DNA of 54,631 bases, from assembly GCF_026017845.1 (NCBI RefSeq), contig NZ_CP100416.1, forward strand, positions 3,145,231 through 3,199,861. Direction: 5' to 3'. Below are positions 9,118 through 17,274 of this stretch, piece by piece. The number at the start of each line of letters is the position of its first letter. Position 1 is the first letter of the stretch. Both the position numbers and the translations under genes were made by a program. Origin of the DNA: Amycolatopsis mediterranei. Its GTDB lineage: Bacteria; Actinomycetota; Actinomycetes; Mycobacteriales; Pseudonocardiaceae. Under the pieces are notes generated by a model. It had not been told where the DNA came from, did not search any database, and saw only the letters and a program-made list of their open reading frames with translations.

Positions 9118-10989
9118 GTGGACAACATGTGGGGGCTGTGGAGCTCGGCGATGCGCGCCGGCGACACCCCGAAGGCGCTCACGCGCGGGACGCTCAAGCG
9201 CGTCGCGCGCTTCGCCCGGCCGCATTGGCGGCGCCTGCTGGCCTTCCTCGTGCTGACCGTCGTCTCGGCCGTTCTCGCCGTGTCGACGCCGGTGCTGGCG
9301 GGCAAGGTGGTCGACGCGATCGTCGGCGGTCACGACGTCTCGGTGGTCGTGTGGCTCGCCGTGGTGATCGCCGCGCTGGCCGTCGCCGACGCCGGGTTCG
9401 GCCTGATCGAGCGGTGGCAGTCCGCGCGCATCGGCGAGGGCATCATCTACGACCTGCGGCGCGCGGTCTTCGAGCACGTCCAGCGCATGCCGATCGCGTT
9501 CTTCACCCGCACCCGCACCGGCGCGCTGGTCTCGCGGCTCAACAACGACGTCATCGGCGCGCAGCGGACGTTCACCGCGACGCTGTCGGGGCTGGTCACG
9601 AACGTCATCCAGCTCGCGCTTTCGCTGGCCGTCATGCTCACGCTGTCGTGGCAGGTCACCCTGATCGCGCTGGTGCTGCTGCCGATCTTCGTCGTCCCCG
9701 CGCGCCGGCTCGGCCGCCGGATGGCCGGGCTGCAGCGGGAAGCCGCGGACCTCAACGCCGGGATGACCACGCAGATGACCGAGCGGTTCTCCGCGCCGGG
9801 CGCGACGCTGGTGAAGCTGTTCGGCCGGCCGGTGCAGGAAGCGGACGACTTCGGGGTGCGCGCCGGGCGCGTGCGGGACATCGGCGTCCGGACCGCGATG
9901 CTGACCCGCTGGTTCATGACCAGCCTGACCCTGGTTTCGGCGTTGGCGCAGGCGCTCGTCTACGGCCTCGGCGGTTACCTCGCGCTGACCGGCAAGCTCG
10001 CGCCGGGCACCGTCGTCGCGCTGGCGCTGCTGCTGACCCGGCTCTACGCGCCGCTGACCGCGCTGGCCAACGTCCGCGTCGACGTCATGACGGCACTCGT
10101 GTCGTTCGAGCGGGTCTTCGAGGTGCTCGACCTGGAGCCGATGATCAAGGAGAAGCCGGCCGCGCGTGCGCTTTCCGTCACCGGGGGCGTCTCCGTCGAG
10201 TTCGCGGGAGTCCGCTTCGGGTACCCGGCCGCCGACCGGTACTCGCTGGCGTCGCTGGAGGACGTCGCCACGCTCGACCACCGCGGCGGGGAAGAGGTGC
10301 TGCACGGGATCTCGTTCCGGGCCGAGCCCGGGCAGATGGTCGCGCTGGTCGGGTCCTCGGGCGCGGGGAAGTCGACGATCGCTTCGCTGCTGCCGCGGCT
10401 CTACGACGTCGACTCCGGTTCGGTGCGGCTGTCCGATGTGGACGTCCGGGAGCTGACTTTCGCTTCGCTGCGGGAAACCGTCGGCGTGGTGACGCAGGAC
10501 GGGCACCTCTTCCACGACACGATCCGCGCCAACCTGGCGTACGCGCGCCCCGGCGTCACCGACGACGAGATCTGGGAAGCGCTGGAGCGAGCCCGGCTGG
10601 GCGAGCTGGTGCACGCGCTGCCCGACGGCCTCGACACGACGGTGGGCGAGCGCGGCTACCGCCTCTCCGGCGGCGAACGCCAGCGGCTCACGATCGCGCG
10701 TCTCCTGCTGGCCCAGCCCAAGGTCGTCATCCTGGACGAGGCGACCGCGCACCTGGATTCGGAGTCCGAAGCCGCCGTCGGCGAGGCCCTGACGCACGCA
10801 CTGGCCGGCCGCACGGCCCTGGTCATCGCCCACCGGTTGTCGACGGTCCGCGCGGCCGACCAGATCCTGGTCCTGGAGCACGGCGAAATCGTCGAGCGCG
10901 GAACCCACGACGAACTCCTCGCGGCCAACGGCCGCTACGCAACCCTCCACGCAACCCAGTTCGCCGACCAGGAACCCGCCGTGGCCTGA
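9118..10989 (+). CDS. ABC transporter, fused permease and ATPase (exporter type)
   Basis: A 623-residue half-transporter of the ABCB/MdlB type. The N-terminal 330 residues hold about six membrane helices (LLAFLVLTVVSAVLAV, VVVWLAVVIAALAVAD and others), and the C-terminal 240 residues the nucleotide-binding domain. Walker A is GSSGAGKST, the Q-loop is VVTQDGHLF, the signature is LSGGERQRLTIAR, Walker B with catalytic Glu is VVILDEAT, and the H-loop is VIAHRLS. It would act as a homodimer exporting a lipid or drug; the substrate cannot be told. GTG at 9118 is used; ATG at 9127 is possible. It follows the MarR gene by 98 bp with its own inverted repeat, and ends exactly at a large palindromic terminator. 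Confidence 0.9.
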   Translation: MDNMWGLWSSAMRAGDTPKALTRGTLKRVARFARPHWRRLLAFLVLTVVSAVLAVSTPVLAGKVVDAIVGGHDVSVVVWLAVVIAALAVADAGFGLIERWQSARIGEGIIYDLRRAVFEHVQRMPIAFFTRTRTGALVSRLNNDVIGAQRTFTATLSGLVTNVIQLALSLAVMLTLSWQVTLIALVLLPIFVVPARRLGRRMAGLQREAADLNAGMTTQMTERFSAPGATLVKLFGRPVQEADDFGVRAGRVRDIGVRTAMLTRWFMTSLTLVSALAQALVYGLGGYLALTGKLAPGTVVALALLLTRLYAPLTALANVRVDVMTALVSFERVFEVLDLEPMIKEKPAARALSVTGGVSVEFAGVRFGYPAADRYSLASLEDVATLDHRGGEEVLHGISFRAEPGQMVALVGSSGAGKSTIASLLPRLYDVDSGSVRLSDVDVRELTFASLRETVGVVTQDGHLFHDTIRANLAYARPGVTDDEIWEALERARLGELVHALPDGLDTTVGERGYRLSGGERQRLTIARLLLAQPKVVILDEATAHLDSESEAAVGEALTHALAGRTALVIAHRLSTVRAADQILVLEHGEIVERGTHDELLAANGRYATLHATQFADQEPAVA

Positions 10990-11128
10990 CCCAGGCGGAC
11001 GACACGCGTACCTGGACGGACGACACGCGTACCTGGATGGACGACACGGCCTTGGGCCCGTCCCGCGCCGTGTCGTCCGCCTGGGTACGCGTGTCGTCCG
11101 TCGGGGTACGCGTGTCGTCCGGCTGGGT
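10989..11128. terminator. Giant bidirectional hairpin made of three 21-bp units per arm
   Basis: Left arm 10989-11051 and right arm 11067-11128 are near-perfect inverted copies, about 62 bp long with few mismatches, around a 15-nt centre. Each arm is three tandem copies of a unit with core GGACGACACGCGTACC, nearly the unit of the array at 1-168. It starts at the last base of the exporter stop codon and ends 5 nt before the stop of the convergent beta-lactamase-type gene, so it fills the whole convergent gap and should terminate both. Confidence 0.9.
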
Positions 11129-11133
11129 ACGGG

Positions 11134-12294
11134 TCAGGTGGTGGGGAGGGATTCGTAGAGGGCCTGGACCAGGGCCATTTTGCGGGGGTCGTCGCGGATG
11201 AGGGGGCCCAGCTGGTTGAGGGTGTAGCCGAAGGCGATGCCGTTCTCCGGGTCGGCGGCGCCGGTTGAGCCGCCGAGGCCGTCGTGGCCGAAGGCCGTGG
11301 GGTTGGGGCCGAAGCCGTGGGCGTCGCTGCCGAGGTAGAAGCCCAGGCCCCACTCGTTCGGGAGGCCGAGCACCGCGTCGATCTCCTTGCCCTGGCTTTC
11401 CCGCGCCCGGGCCAGTCCCGCCGGGGACAGCAGCGTGCCGTCGGCCAGGCCGCCGTAGATCGTCGCGATCGCGCGGGCCGTGCCGTGGCCGTTCAACGCC
11501 GGCATGACCGCGTGCCGCCACGCCGGTTCGTTGGCGTTGTGGCCTTGGACGAGCGGGTTCATCAAGGCGGCCTGCGCGACCGGACCGGCGGCGGCGAACG
11601 CCGTGGCCAGCGCGTTCGCCATCTCCTCGGTCATGACGGGGTCGACCAGGGTCGCGCAGCGGTCCAGGTCGGCGTCCGCGGGGAGGCCGATCGAGAAGTC
11701 CGCGCCCAGCGGCCCGGCGACCTGCTCGGCGAAGAACTCCCGGATGCCCTGCCCGGCGATCCGCTGCACGACTTCGCCGACGAGCCAGCCGTAGGCCAGC
11801 GCGTGGTAGCCGCCCGCGGATCCGGGCTCGTACAACGGTTCCTGGGCCGCGTACAGCGACGTCATCAGCTCCCAGTCGTACAGCTCCTCGACGCGCACCG
11901 GCCGGTCCGCGCCGATCCCGGGGACGCCGGAACGGTGCGACAGCAGCCACCGCACCGGGATCTCCGCCTTCCCGGCCGCGGCGAACTCCGGCCAGTACTT
12001 CGCGACCGGCGCGTCCACGTCGAGCTCGCCCGCGTCGGCGAGCTTGTGCGCGCACAGCGCGGTCATGCCCTTGGTCGTCGACCAGACGTTGGCCAGCGTG
12101 TCCGGCTGCCACGGCCGGGCGCGCTCCGGTCCGGACCAGCCGCCCCACAGGTCCACCACGACTTCGCCGTGCCGGATGGCGGTGAACGCGGCCCCCAGTT
12201 CGCCGCGGGAGCGGAAGTTCTCCTCGAAGGCTTCGCGCACCGGCTCGAAGCCGGGCGCGCACTCGCCGTGCACCGTCGTCGTGGCACCGTCCAT
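11134..12294 (-). CDS. Serine hydrolase of the beta-lactamase (class C / EstB) family
   Basis: A 386-residue cytosolic serine hydrolase with the class C beta-lactamase/esterase fold. The nucleophile motif SxxK is STTK (S72, K75), with a conserved SHRSGVPG and GYHALAYGW, the Tyr of the YxN position, further on; the third motif is GHDGLGG. No signal peptide is seen, so an esterase or transesterase is more likely than a secreted beta-lactamase. ATG at 12294 has a strong GGAGGAGG 4 nt upstream; the frame is open to 12363. Upstream lies a palindrome typical of TetR operators (12324-12337). Confidence 0.85.
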   Translation of the reverse strand: MDGATTTVHGECAPGFEPVREAFEENFRSRGELGAAFTAIRHGEVVVDLWGGWSGPERARPWQPDTLANVWSTTKGMTALCAHKLADAGELDVDAPVAKYWPEFAAAGKAEIPVRWLLSHRSGVPGIGADRPVRVEELYDWELMTSLYAAQEPLYEPGSAGGYHALAYGWLVGEVVQRIAGQGIREFFAEQVAGPLGADFSIGLPADADLDRCATLVDPVMTEEMANALATAFAAAGPVAQAALMNPLVQGHNANEPAWRHAVMPALNGHGTARAIATIYGGLADGTLLSPAGLARARESQGKEIDAVLGLPNEWGLGFYLGSDAHGFGPNPTAFGHDGLGGSTGAADPENGIAFGYTLNQLGPLIRDDPRKMALVQALYESLPTT

Positions 12295-12323
12295 CGGTCC
12301 TCCTCCGGGAGCGACCGGTCCGC

Positions 12324-12337
12324 ACCGACCAGTCGGT
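12324..12337 (-). promoter_or_regulatory. TetR-type palindromic operator
   Basis: ACCGACCAGTCGGT is a perfect 6-bp inverted repeat with a 2-bp centre, located 30 bp before the start of the beta-lactamase-type gene. ACCGAC/GTCGGT half-sites are usual for actinobacterial TetR regulators. No TetR gene is adjacent, so the binder is unknown. Confidence 0.55.
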
Positions 12338-12417
12338 ATGTCGACGCTAGGACGGCCGGGCACGCGGCGTCAAGACGCGCCCGGCCGGTGCTTGTTCACG
12401 AACTACCCCGGCACGGA

Positions 12418-13146
12418 CTACCGCAGGCGGGGGACGATTTCGCCGTACTTCGCCAGCAGGGCGGCGTTCGCCTCGTCGCCACCCTCCACATTGGAGCTCC
12501 GCCACAGCGGGACGTCGAGGCCCTCGGCCGTCCCGCGGTCGTAAACCTGGGCCAGCACCAGGTTCCACAGGAACGCGTTGACCACAGTGGACAGCGGCGC
12601 GGTGCGCGGGGCGTCCGGCGGGTAGCTCGCGTCGCCGGGGATGACCAGCGAGTCCAGCACCACCGTGCCCTGCTCGACCAGCGTGCTCGACGACCGCCGC
12701 GGCGCCGCGGCCACGCACGCCCGCGACGTCACCGCGATGACTGCCGCACCCCGCTTGCGCGCCTCGATGCACAGCTCGACGGGGTACGGGTTCGACCCGG
12801 ACGTCGAGAACACCACCAGCACGTCGTCCGGCTCCGGCGCGCGCTCGGCCAGCACCTCCGCGGCCAGGCCGCTGCGCCGCTCGGTCTGCGTGCTGGACAC
12901 CGCGCCGTGCAGCGGGAGCAGCTCCGGGTGGTAGAGCGGGTAGACGCAGGCCAGGCCGCCGGCCCGGTAGAACGTCTCGGCGACCGCGGCCAGCGAGTGC
13001 CCGGCCCCCGCGGTGTAGACCAGTGCGTCGGCCCGGATCACCCCCAGCACCAGGTCCGCCGCGGCCCGCACCGCTTCGGCGTTGACCTGCTCGACTTCCG
13101 CCAGTTGCCGGGCGACGCTGCCGGCGATGTCCGTGGCGCTCACCAC
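12418..13146 (-). CDS. SIS-domain sugar-phosphate-binding protein (UPF0309-like)
   Basis: A 242-residue protein with a single SIS (sugar isomerase) fold. It shows VYTAGAGHSLAAVAETFYRAGG, the phosphate-binding serine loop VFSTSGSNPYPVELC, and TVVNAFLWNLVLAQ near the end. It resembles the UPF0309/AgaS-like group, related to phosphoheptose isomerase and MurNAc-6-P etherase; the exact substrate is not known. Several GTG codons open the frame (13152, 13146, 13143); 13146 is chosen because GGAAGG lies 6 nt upstream. It is divergent from the hydrolase gene at 13275. Confidence 0.8.
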   Translation of the reverse strand: MVSATDIAGSVARQLAEVEQVNAEAVRAAADLVLGVIRADALVYTAGAGHSLAAVAETFYRAGGLACVYPLYHPELLPLHGAVSSTQTERRSGLAAEVLAERAPEPDDVLVVFSTSGSNPYPVELCIEARKRGAAVIAVTSRACVAAAPRRSSSTLVEQGTVVLDSLVIPGDASYPPDAPRTAPLSTVVNAFLWNLVLAQVYDRGTAEGLDVPLWRSSNVEGGDEANAALLAKYGEIVPRLR

Positions 13147-13274
13147 ACCCACCCTTCCGTCGGGGATCGGGCGCCGAATCTACCGTGCGGACCACTTCGC
13201 ACGGTGGAATAGCCGGGTGAGGGGCCGAGGTTGACCCCGACACGGGGGAATAGGCGGGAAACGGGAGGACGCGG

Positions 13275-14030
13275 GTGGGCGAGGTGGATCCGGCGGTGTC
13301 CGTGTGGCCGGCGCGGGGGCGGACCCGGGCGGTCGTGCTCGTCCTGCACGGTGGCGCGGAGCAGGGGACAGGCACGGTGCCGCCCTGGAAGCTGGCTTAC
13401 GTCAGGATGGTCCCGATCGCGCGGGCCCTGCACCGGGCCGGCCGCGGGAACACTGGCTTTTCGGGGGTTCCGGGTGGCGGAGCCCCCGGCTCGGGGCGGA
13501 GCCCCGATGGTCACGGCGTCGAAGTGCGGCTGCTGCGCAACCGCCGCTACGGCTGGAACGCGCCCGCCGAGGATCCGGTCGGCGACGCCCGCTGGGCCCT
13601 CGAGCGCATCCGCGAAGACCACCCCGGCCTGCCGGTCGTGCTGGTCGGTCACTCGATGGGGGCACGGGTTGCGCTGCGCGTGGCCGACGACCCCGCCGTG
13701 CGCGGCGTCTGCGCCCTGGCGCCGTGGACGCCCCGGGGCGAGCCGGTCGAGGCCGTCGCCGGGAAGTCGGTGCTCGTCGTGCACGGCACTCGCGACCGGA
13801 TGACGAGCCCGGCGGAGTCGCACGCCTACGCCGAACGGGCCGCGCGCGTCGCCGCCCGGGTCGCCCGGTTCGAAATCGCCAACGAGGGCCACGCGATGCT
13901 GCGCCGCGCCCGGGTCTGGACCCGGCTGACGCTGGCGTTCACCCTGGATCTGCTCGCCGGCGACGACGGCGGGACCCTCCGTGGGGCGTGGGCCGCGACC
14001 GGGCCCGACCGGCTGCGGATACCGGTGTGA
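13275..14030 (+). CDS. Alpha/beta hydrolase with palindromic in-frame insert
   Basis: A 251-residue alpha/beta hydrolase. The oxyanion strand VVLVLHGGAEQG, nucleophile elbow GHSMG (about residues 133-137), acid strand VLVVHGTRDRM and final GHAML provide the Ser-Asp-His triad. Between RALHRAGRGN and GVEVRLLRNRRYGWN lies a Gly/Pro/Ser-rich insert (TGFSGVPGGGAPGSGRSPDGH) coded by two adjacent perfect hairpins (13461-13508) that resemble dispersed intergenic palindromes. The insert keeps the frame and probably forms a surface loop. The start is GTG at 13275. It is divergent from the SIS gene. Substrate unknown. Confidence 0.82.
   Translation: MGEVDPAVSVWPARGRTRAVVLVLHGGAEQGTGTVPPWKLAYVRMVPIARALHRAGRGNTGFSGVPGGGAPGSGRSPDGHGVEVRLLRNRRYGWNAPAEDPVGDARWALERIREDHPGLPVVLVGHSMGARVALRVADDPAVRGVCALAPWTPRGEPVEAVAGKSVLVVHGTRDRMTSPAESHAYAERAARVAARVARFEIANEGHAMLRRARVWTRLTLAFTLDLLAGDDGGTLRGAWAATGPDRLRIPV
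13461..13508 (+). repeat. Double palindrome inserted within a coding region
   Basis: GGGGGTTCCG and CGGAGCCCCC pair (one G-U) around GGTGG, followed directly by TCGGGGC-GGA-GCCCCGA, a perfect 7-bp stem. Together they take 48 bp, exactly 16 codons, inside the hydrolase gene. The composition is unlike the flanking coding sequence, and the encoded Gly/Pro/Ser run interrupts an otherwise ordinary alpha/beta hydrolase. Confidence 0.8.
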
Positions 14031-14125
14031 AAGTGCCCCGAACAGGGCATTCGGCGAAACGCGCCGCCGGGGTGCGGCGACTACGATCGATCACCGGCGA
14101 ACCTGGCCGGCCGGAGGGAGTACCC

Positions 14126-15382
14126 GTGACCACCACTTCGAGCGCTGACCGGGCGTCGGCCCGGGACGTCCCGGACGGGACCCGGTGGCCGGGCCTGGCC
14201 ACCCCACCGCACTCCGCGCTGCGCGCGCGGATCGCCGCGGCGCTGTTCCGCCGCGCGGTCCGCCCGCTCGACGTCCGGGTGATCTTCCCGGACGGCACCG
14301 TGCTCGGCGCCGGGGGCCGGGAGGCGCCCGAGATGCGGATCCTGCGCCCCGAGGCGTTCTTCCACCGCCTCGGCGTCGACGCCAAGATCGGCTTCGGCGA
14401 GTCCTACATGGCCGGTGACTGGACCGCGTCCGACCTGGCCGAGGTGCTCACGCCGTTCGCCGAGCGGATGGCCACGCTCGTCCCGCCGGTGCTGCAGAAG
14501 TTCCGCCGGATCGCCGAGCGGACGCAGCCGCCGTCCGAGGAGAACACCCTCGAGGGCGCGCGGGCGAACATCCACCGCCACTACGACCTGTCCAACGACC
14601 TGTTCGGCGCCTTCCTCGACGAGTCGATGACGTACTCCTCGGCGCTGTTCGGCCCCGGTGACGACCTCACCGCCGCGCAGCACCGCAAGATCGACAGCGT
14701 GCTCGACTACGCCGGCGTCCGCGAAGGCAGCGAAGTCCTCGAAATCGGTACCGGATGGGGTGAACTCGCCATCCGCGCCGCGGCCCGCGGCGCGCACGTG
14801 ACGTCGCTGACCATTTCGGAGGAGCAGCGCGCGCTGGCCACCGAACGCATCGCGGCGGCCGGGTTCTCCGACCGCGTCGAAGTGAAGCTGTGCGACTACC
14901 GCGAGTCGAGCGGCCGGTACGACGCCGTGGTCAGCGTCGAGATGATCGAGGCCGTCGGCGCGTCCTACTGGCCGGCGTTCTACACCACGATCGGGGACCG
15001 GCTGCGGCCCGGCGGGCGGTTCGGCCTGCAGGCCATCACCATGGACCACGACCGGATGATGGCGGCGTCACGCGCGTACGGCTGGGTCCACAAGTACATC
15101 TTCCCGGGCGGCCTCATCCCGTCGGTGCGCTCGATCGAGGAGGGCGTCAAGGCGAACACCCGGCTCAAGCTGGCCGGGATGCGCGAGTTCGGCCAGGACT
15201 ACGCGCACACGCTACGGTGGTGGCGCGAACGGTTCCTGCACCGCTGGGCCGACATCGCCGGGTTCGGGTTCGACGACGTCTTCCGCCGGATGTGGGAGTT
15301 CTACCTGGCCTATTCCGAGGCCGGGTTCCGGTCCGGGTACCTCAAGGTCCACCAGTTCGGCTACGAGGCGACCGGCCGGTAA
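14126..15382 (+). CDS. Cyclopropane-fatty-acid synthase-like SAM methyltransferase
   Basis: A 418-residue protein of the CFA/mycolic-acid methyltransferase family, which transfers a methylene from SAM to unsaturated phospholipid acyl chains at the membrane. The N-terminal ~125 residues match the lipid-binding part of CFA synthases (GFGESYMAGDW). The SAM site is VLEIGTGWGELAIRAA; NIHRHYDLSNDLF, SVEMIEAVG and KYIFPGG are family hallmarks, including the bicarbonate-site Glu. CFA synthases usually have Cys where VLEIGTGWG has Thr. GTG at 14126 has GGAGGGAG 5 nt upstream; the frame stays open far upstream through the hydrolase as a shadow. A perfect terminator hairpin follows. Confidence 0.9.
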   Translation: MTTTSSADRASARDVPDGTRWPGLATPPHSALRARIAAALFRRAVRPLDVRVIFPDGTVLGAGGREAPEMRILRPEAFFHRLGVDAKIGFGESYMAGDWTASDLAEVLTPFAERMATLVPPVLQKFRRIAERTQPPSEENTLEGARANIHRHYDLSNDLFGAFLDESMTYSSALFGPGDDLTAAQHRKIDSVLDYAGVREGSEVLEIGTGWGELAIRAAARGAHVTSLTISEEQRALATERIAAAGFSDRVEVKLCDYRESSGRYDAVVSVEMIEAVGASYWPAFYTTIGDRLRPGGRFGLQAITMDHDRMMAASRAYGWVHKYIFPGGLIPSVRSIEEGVKANTRLKLAGMREFGQDYAHTLRWWRERFLHRWADIAGFGFDDVFRRMWEFYLAYSEAGFRSGYLKVHQFGYEATGR

Positions 15383-15409
15383 CCCGTCGCGGCAACCCGA
15401 CCCCGGTGC

Positions 15410-15436
15410 CGCACGTCCTCTTGTCGAGGACGTGCG
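15410..15436 (+). terminator. Terminator hairpin after the CFA-like gene
   Basis: CGCACGTCCTC and GAGGACGTGCG form a perfect 11-bp stem around the 5-nt loop TTGTC, 27 bp after the stop codon. There is no U tract, as is usual in actinomycetes. Confidence 0.85.
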
Positions 15437-15475
15437 CTGTACTGACGACGAGAGTTTTGTCCGGATCGGGATTGG

Positions 15476-16681
15476 GTGATGGTGATGACGTACCGTGGCG
15501 ACGACGGCGGGCGCCGGATGCCGCCGCCCCGGCCGCCTGGCGGCCGCTCCCGGGACCACCAGCGCGCGCAGATGATGCCGCTGCCCGGGCGGGGCCGCAG
15601 CCCGTACGACGAGCGCACCCGCCCGATGAACAGCCGCGAGCCCGAGTACGCCCCGCCGCCGCAGGACCCGCCCCGGCGTCCGGTCGGGGACGACTACCCG
15701 CCGTCCCGGCCGCCGCGCCGGCGTCGCTGGAGCATCGGCAAGGTCCTGGGCGCCCTGGTGCTGGTGTTCGTCGTGTTCCTCGCCGGCGTCTGGGTGTACC
15801 TCGAGTTCTCGATCAAGCGCGTCGACGCGCTGGAGGACTACTCCGGCCGCCCGGTGGCCGCGTCCGGCACCAACTGGCTGATCGTCGGCTCGGACAGCCG
15901 CGAAGGCCTGACCGAGCAGGACGAGGAGCGGCTCGCCACCGGCGACGTCGCCGCGGCGGGCGGCGGGCAGCGCACCGACACGATCATGGTCGCGCACCTG
16001 CCGGACAACAGCACCAAGCCGACCCTGCTGTCGCTGCCGCGCGACTCGCAGGTCTCGATCCCCGGGCACGGCAAGAACAAGATCAACGCGGCGTTCTCGC
16101 TCGGCGGCCCGAAGCTGCTCGCGCAGACCGTCGAAGGCGCCACCGGCCTGCACATCGACCACTACGCCGAGATCGGCTTCGGCGGGTTCGCCAAGATCGT
16201 CGACGCGATCGGCGGCGTCGACATGTGCATCGACAAGGACATGAACGACACCGTGACCGGGATCAGCATCAAGGCGGGCTGCCCCCAGACGCTGGACGGC
16301 CGGTCGGCGCTGGGCTTCGTCCGGATGCGCCACAGCGACGCGACGCCGCGTTCGGACCTCGACCGCGTCGCCAACCAGCGCAAGTTCATCGGCGCGCTGG
16401 TCAGCGAGATCGCCAGCCCCGGCACGCTGCTGAACCCGTTCGACTTCTTCCCGCTGCTGTCCTCGGCACCGGACGCGCTGACCATGGATTCCGGCGACCA
16501 CGTGCACAACCTCGCCGGCCTGGCGATCGCGATGCGCGGGATCTCCTCCGGCGGCGTGGTGACGACGACGGTGCCGGTGACCAGCGGGTCGGCGGAGAAC
16601 TGGGACAAGGCCAAGTCGAAGCAGCTGTTCGACGCGCTGAAGAACGACACCGAGGTCCCGCCCGGCATCGTGGTGAATTGA
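15476..16681 (+). CDS. LytR-CpsA-Psr (LCP) family cell-wall ligase
   Basis: A 401-residue type II membrane protein. A Pro/Arg-rich cytosolic tail (about 1-83) precedes one membrane helix (VLGALVLVFVVFLAGVWVYL, about 86-105) and an extracytoplasmic LCP domain. Conserved pyrophosphate-lipid and metal-binding residues are in GSDSRE, QRTDTIMVAHL, LSLPRDSQVSI, NKINAAFSLGGP and GFVRMRHSD followed by DLDRVANQR. LCP enzymes transfer glycan polymers from polyprenyl-PP to peptidoglycan; in actinomycetes this is arabinogalactan or another wall polymer. Start is uncertain among four clustered GTG/ATG codons (15476-15485). Transcribed alone after a strong terminator. Confidence 0.92.
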   Translation: MMVMTYRGDDGGRRMPPPRPPGGRSRDHQRAQMMPLPGRGRSPYDERTRPMNSREPEYAPPPQDPPRRPVGDDYPPSRPPRRRRWSIGKVLGALVLVFVVFLAGVWVYLEFSIKRVDALEDYSGRPVAASGTNWLIVGSDSREGLTEQDEERLATGDVAAAGGGQRTDTIMVAHLPDNSTKPTLLSLPRDSQVSIPGHGKNKINAAFSLGGPKLLAQTVEGATGLHIDHYAEIGFGGFAKIVDAIGGVDMCIDKDMNDTVTGISIKAGCPQTLDGRSALGFVRMRHSDATPRSDLDRVANQRKFIGALVSEIASPGTLLNPFDFFPLLSSAPDALTMDSGDHVHNLAGLAIAMRGISSGGVVTTTVPVTSGSAENWDKAKSKQLFDALKNDTEVPPGIVVN

Positions 16682-16710
16682 TTCGCGCGTGACGTCCCGG
16701 CCGGGGCACC

Positions 16711-17274
16711 ATGAGCCGCATGGAAACCCCGGCCGAGACCTACCGCGACGGTGACCTGACGCTGACCCGCTGGCACGCGGGCGACCGGCCCGTGCTGACC
16801 GCCGTCGTCAGCGGCTCCCTGGCGCACCTGAGCCCGTTCCTGATCTGGGTCGCCGACGGGTACACCGACGACGACGCGGCGGAGTTCCTCCGGGTGACCG
16901 CGAATCACTGGGAGAGCGGCGAAGCGTACTCATACGCTGTGCGGCTGGGCTCGGAGGTGGCGGGCGGCATCGGCGTGGTGTGCCGCGACGACGGCGTCGA
17001 AATCGGCTACTGGCTCGCTCGTGATTTCGTCGGCCGCGGCCTGATGACCCGGGCCGTCACGCTGCTGACGGAGGAGGCGTTCCGCCTCGGCGCCGGGTAC
17101 GTCGAGATCAAGCACGACGAGCGGAACGTCCGAAGTGGAGCGGTGCCCGCGCGCCTCGGCTTCACCCGGGTGCGCTCGGAACCGGCGGAGAAGCCGCTGG
17201 CCCCGGCGTGCGCGGGCACCAACCACGTGTGGCGGCTCGCTAGGACACCTTGTTCCGCTCCCGCAGCACCTTGA
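16711..17274 (+). CDS. GNAT-family N-acetyltransferase (RimJ/RimL-like)
   Basis: A 187-residue acetyltransferase of the RimJ/RimL type. The acetyl-CoA-binding segment is EIGYWLARDFVGRGLMTRAVTLL (about residues 99-121), followed by EIKHDERNVRSGAVPARLGF, the usual N-x-S-x-x-V-x-x-x-L-G-F ending. It probably acetylates a protein N-terminus or a small amine in the cytosol. ATG at 16711 or 16720 are both possible; no clear ribosome site. The last 12 codons overlap the convergent peroxiredoxin gene by 35 nt, and these residues (ARTPCSAPAAP) look like read-through, so an ancestral stop may have been lost. Confidence 0.85.
   Translation: MSRMETPAETYRDGDLTLTRWHAGDRPVLTAVVSGSLAHLSPFLIWVADGYTDDDAAEFLRVTANHWESGEAYSYAVRLGSEVAGGIGVVCRDDGVEIGYWLARDFVGRGLMTRAVTLLTEEAFRLGAGYVEIKHDERNVRSGAVPARLGFTRVRSEPAEKPLAPACAGTNHVWRLARTPCSAPAAP

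Noticed and set aside
11134..12294. Secreted beta-lactamase resistance gene
   Set aside because: The fold and SxxK are present but there is no signal peptide and the protein resembles class C-type esterases; resistance cannot be claimed.
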